The notes below the pieces were generated by a model that saw only the letters and a list, made by a program, of their open reading frames with translations, was not told the origin of the DNA and ran no database searches. Both the position numbers and the translations under genes were made by a program. Shown here in pieces: positions 62,516 to 64,000 of a stretch of 64,000 nucleotides of DNA. Numbering within the stretch: the stretch's first letter is position 1; each line of letters begins with the position of its first letter. The DNA is from Pedobacter terrae (GTDB taxonomy: Bacteria > Bacteroidota > Bacteroidia > Sphingobacteriales > Sphingobacteriaceae): positions 59,464 through 123,463 of the forward strand of contig NZ_FNCH01000007.1 in the NCBI RefSeq assembly GCF_900100705.1, read 5' to 3'.

Positions 62516-63061
62516 CTACAAACTTTGAGGGAAAATGCTGTATATGATTAATACTAATACGATGCTGGGATAAATCCATGCATAATACTTACGGAAACCT
62601 TTTGCCCATTGCCAGGAAAAGGTCAGGCTGATGAGGCAACACAGCCACAAAATTGGCATGAGCAGTGGAACTGGAAAAAACACGAGGAAAAAGAAAATTC
62701 CATCGCCGAAAATGGAACTATAGTCAGCATTGTACTCCCTTTTAAAAATTGGTTTTAAATGTTGTTGTTGAATGGCTTGTAACCATTGTTGCTCATTGTT
62801 AAACTCTTGGATTGTTTCTTTACGTTCGTCGATGATAAAATACAAGCTGTCGCTATACGTAACCGTGTGCCCTTTGTAGAAATAGAAATGCTGAAAGCAG
62901 ATTGAATTCGTATCTATAGATAAACAAACCCAACCACCGGCACTGCCATCATGGTCAATAGTATGTCCATAAGGTGTTTCCTCTTGCCAGGCAGATAGTC
63001 CACCAGCAAAGCAACCTAGAGTGGTTAAAAATAAAGGTAGAAAGAGCAGGATTTTTCTCAT
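62516..63061 (-). CDS. Hypothetical exported/membrane protein
   Basis: The 181-residue protein has a signal peptide (LFLPLFLTTLGCFAGG), a soluble part (about 25-115), and two C-terminal transmembrane helices (about 119-146 and 161-178). No family is recognised. Its stop is 1 bp from the start of the YARHG gene. Confidence 0.7.
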   Translation of the reverse strand: MRKILLFLPLFLTTLGCFAGGLSAWQEETPYGHTIDHDGSAGGWVCLSIDTNSICFQHFYFYKGHTVTYSDSLYFIIDERKETIQEFNNEQQWLQAIQQQHLKPIFKREYNADYSSIFGDGIFFFLVFFPVPLLMPILWLCCLISLTFSWQWAKGFRKYYAWIYPSIVLVLIIYSIFPQSL

Positions 63062-63116
63062 TATTAATCAAATCTAGTTAACAGACATTCCAAAAGGTCA
63101 TGTTTTTTTCATCGGT

Positions 63117-63509
63117 TTAATGCTTTTTTCTTCGTTTTATTTCTAAATTTTTATGCTTCTCTATCAATGCAATAAATTTTTCTGATATCGCATCATATTG
63201 TTCCCCATCAAAATCCTCGAGATAGATTTTTTTGATTTGTATCTTCGCCTTAATGGTCGGGATTTTAATCAAGTCGCCTTTCTAATTATTGGCAGAATAA
63301 TCGAAATAATGCCAGTCGCCCACGTAGTCGCCAGTAAGTAAATTTATGCTTGCTTCGCCACTGCCATCGTGTGTAGCGTTGCCAAAAGCGTACTCGCTCA
63401 TCCCAATTAACCTCATGCGCTTTTCATTTTTCCGGTACCTAAACTGGCAGGCATAACCAGATCGCATCCAATTTGCGTTTTTATTTAGCTTCTTATGATA
63501 ATCTTTTCC
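63117..63509 (-). pseudogene. Broken hypothetical gene with an in-frame amber codon
   Basis: The minus-strand frame from 63509 reads YHKKLNKNANWMRSGYACQF, then RLIGMSEYAFGNATHDGSGE, LLTGDYVGDWHYFDYSANN and a TAG at 63282-63284. The same frame then continues with well-formed protein, KGDLIKIPTIKAKIQIKKIY and LEDFDGEQYDAISEKF, to a TAA at 63117. Two in-phase stretches of normal composition around one stop indicate a point nonsense mutation. The N-terminal part is also missing, as a TAG precedes 63509. Confidence 0.65.
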
Positions 63510-63521
63510 CTATCAAATAAT

Positions 63522-64000
63522 CTAATTCCCCAATTGATCAAAAGCTTTCGTCATCAGTTCGCTTGGATCGCTATCTTTAAAAAGCACTGTTGGTATTTTG
63601 TATGATTTGGTGTTAGTTGTACTTGGCATATCTTCTTTCATCGTATTAATATCGGTTTGGGTATAAGTGCCTTTTAGCAAATCGATTTTTTGATCAGTTT
63701 GTCCGCCAGCGCCCATGCTAAAAGCATTAATCTGCGTTAACACTAAAGCTTTATTGATGTATTTGTAAGTGCTTTCTATGCTTCCTGCCGGACCAGTAGC
63801 CTGCATCGAAATAACCAGCTTCCCGCTATCAATACCAACATCTTCGTGATCGTAGACCGGATAGCCATCCCCGCGATATTTAGGCTCCACTGCTGAAAAG
63901 GATTTACTGTAGAGGTTATATTTTGTACCTTGTTTAAAGAGTACTAATGTAGGGCGAAGCGCTGTGGTATCTCTGGTGTTAATAAGTACAATAACTGCAT
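63522..64000 (-). CDS. Hypothetical protein, 5' end outside the window
   Basis: The frame is open to the window edge (INTRDTTALRPTLVLFKQG, then KYNLYSKSFSAVEPKYRGDG) and ends AFDQLGN-stop at 63522. It therefore starts beyond 64000, and the GTG at 63890 is not its start. The visible 159 residues include SGKLVISMQATGPAGSIEST and a polar C-terminus. No family is recognised. It is upstream of the broken gene at 63117-63509 on the same strand. Confidence 0.65.
   Translation of the reverse strand, partial: AVIVLINTRDTTALRPTLVLFKQGTKYNLYSKSFSAVEPKYRGDGYPVYDHEDVGIDSGKLVISMQATGPAGSIESTYKYINKALVLTQINAFSMGAGGQTDQKIDLLKGTYTQTDINTMKEDMPSTTNTKSYKIPTVLFKDSDPSELMTKAFDQLGN

Overview
The window looks like chromosome of a Bacteroidota bacterium of the Sphingobacteriaceae, most like Pedobacter. 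The evidence is the low GC content, SusC/SusD pairs driven by FecI/FecR-type sigma/anti-sigma genes, a bifunctional HisB, a long-form HisG, Bacteroidota-type promoters (TTTG at -33, TAnnTTTG at -7), and several families of short palindromic interspersed repeats.

Layout. 1-6.8 kb, minus strand: the histidine operon hisG-D-C-B-H-A-F, headed by a 15-codon leader peptide with five His codons and a terminator-like hairpin, so probably controlled by attenuation. A decayed DUF559 endonuclease gene lies between hisA and hisF and supplies the only visible start codon of hisF. 6.9-8.4 kb: an L,D-transpeptidase lipoprotein. 8.5-15.5 kb: a compact NAD+/ADP-ribose operon comprising an NrtR-like Nudix repressor, a short PRPP-synthetase homologue, a nucleoside deoxyribosyltransferase-like protein, an ADP-ribosylglycohydrolase-NADAR fusion, a macrodomain protein, a Tpt1/KptA RNA 2'-phosphotransferase, a calcineurin-like phosphoesterase and a NAMPT homologue. 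Matching 21-bp palindromes (TTTGTGT-N7-ACACAAA) lie before the regulator and before the prs homologue. 16-30.7 kb: mostly housekeeping genes (BatA-like protein, a dihydroorotase homologue lacking metal ligands, glycosyltransferases, a zeta-toxin-like pair, GH3, dxr, rseP, hscB), with many repeats and a tRNA-Leu. 30.9-31.5 kb: remains of a serine recombinase next to the tRNA. 31.6-46 kb and 51.8-61.1 kb: two parallel FecI-FecR-SusC-SusD-TlpA loci, the first ending in a tandem pair of M16 peptidases. Between them are a TonB-receptor remnant, a DJ-1/PfpI protein, an M16 remnant, a DKNYY protein, a GNAT acetyltransferase and a serine hydrolase gene split by a TGA. 61.2-64 kb, minus strand: poorly characterised secreted or membrane proteins, one of them a pseudogene.

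How the genes may work together. The most interesting unit is 8.5-15.5 kb. KptA, the ADP-ribosylglycohydrolase, the NADAR domain and the macrodomain all release or process ADP-ribose. The Prs-like/NAMPT-like pair could turn ADP-ribose plus nicotinamide directly back into NAD+ (the chemistry of the phage NARP1 pathway), or could make NMN in the conventional way. An ADP-ribose-sensing NrtR-type repressor would close the loop. Gene content and operators are seen in the sequence; the direct ADP-ribose to NAD+ chemistry is inference.
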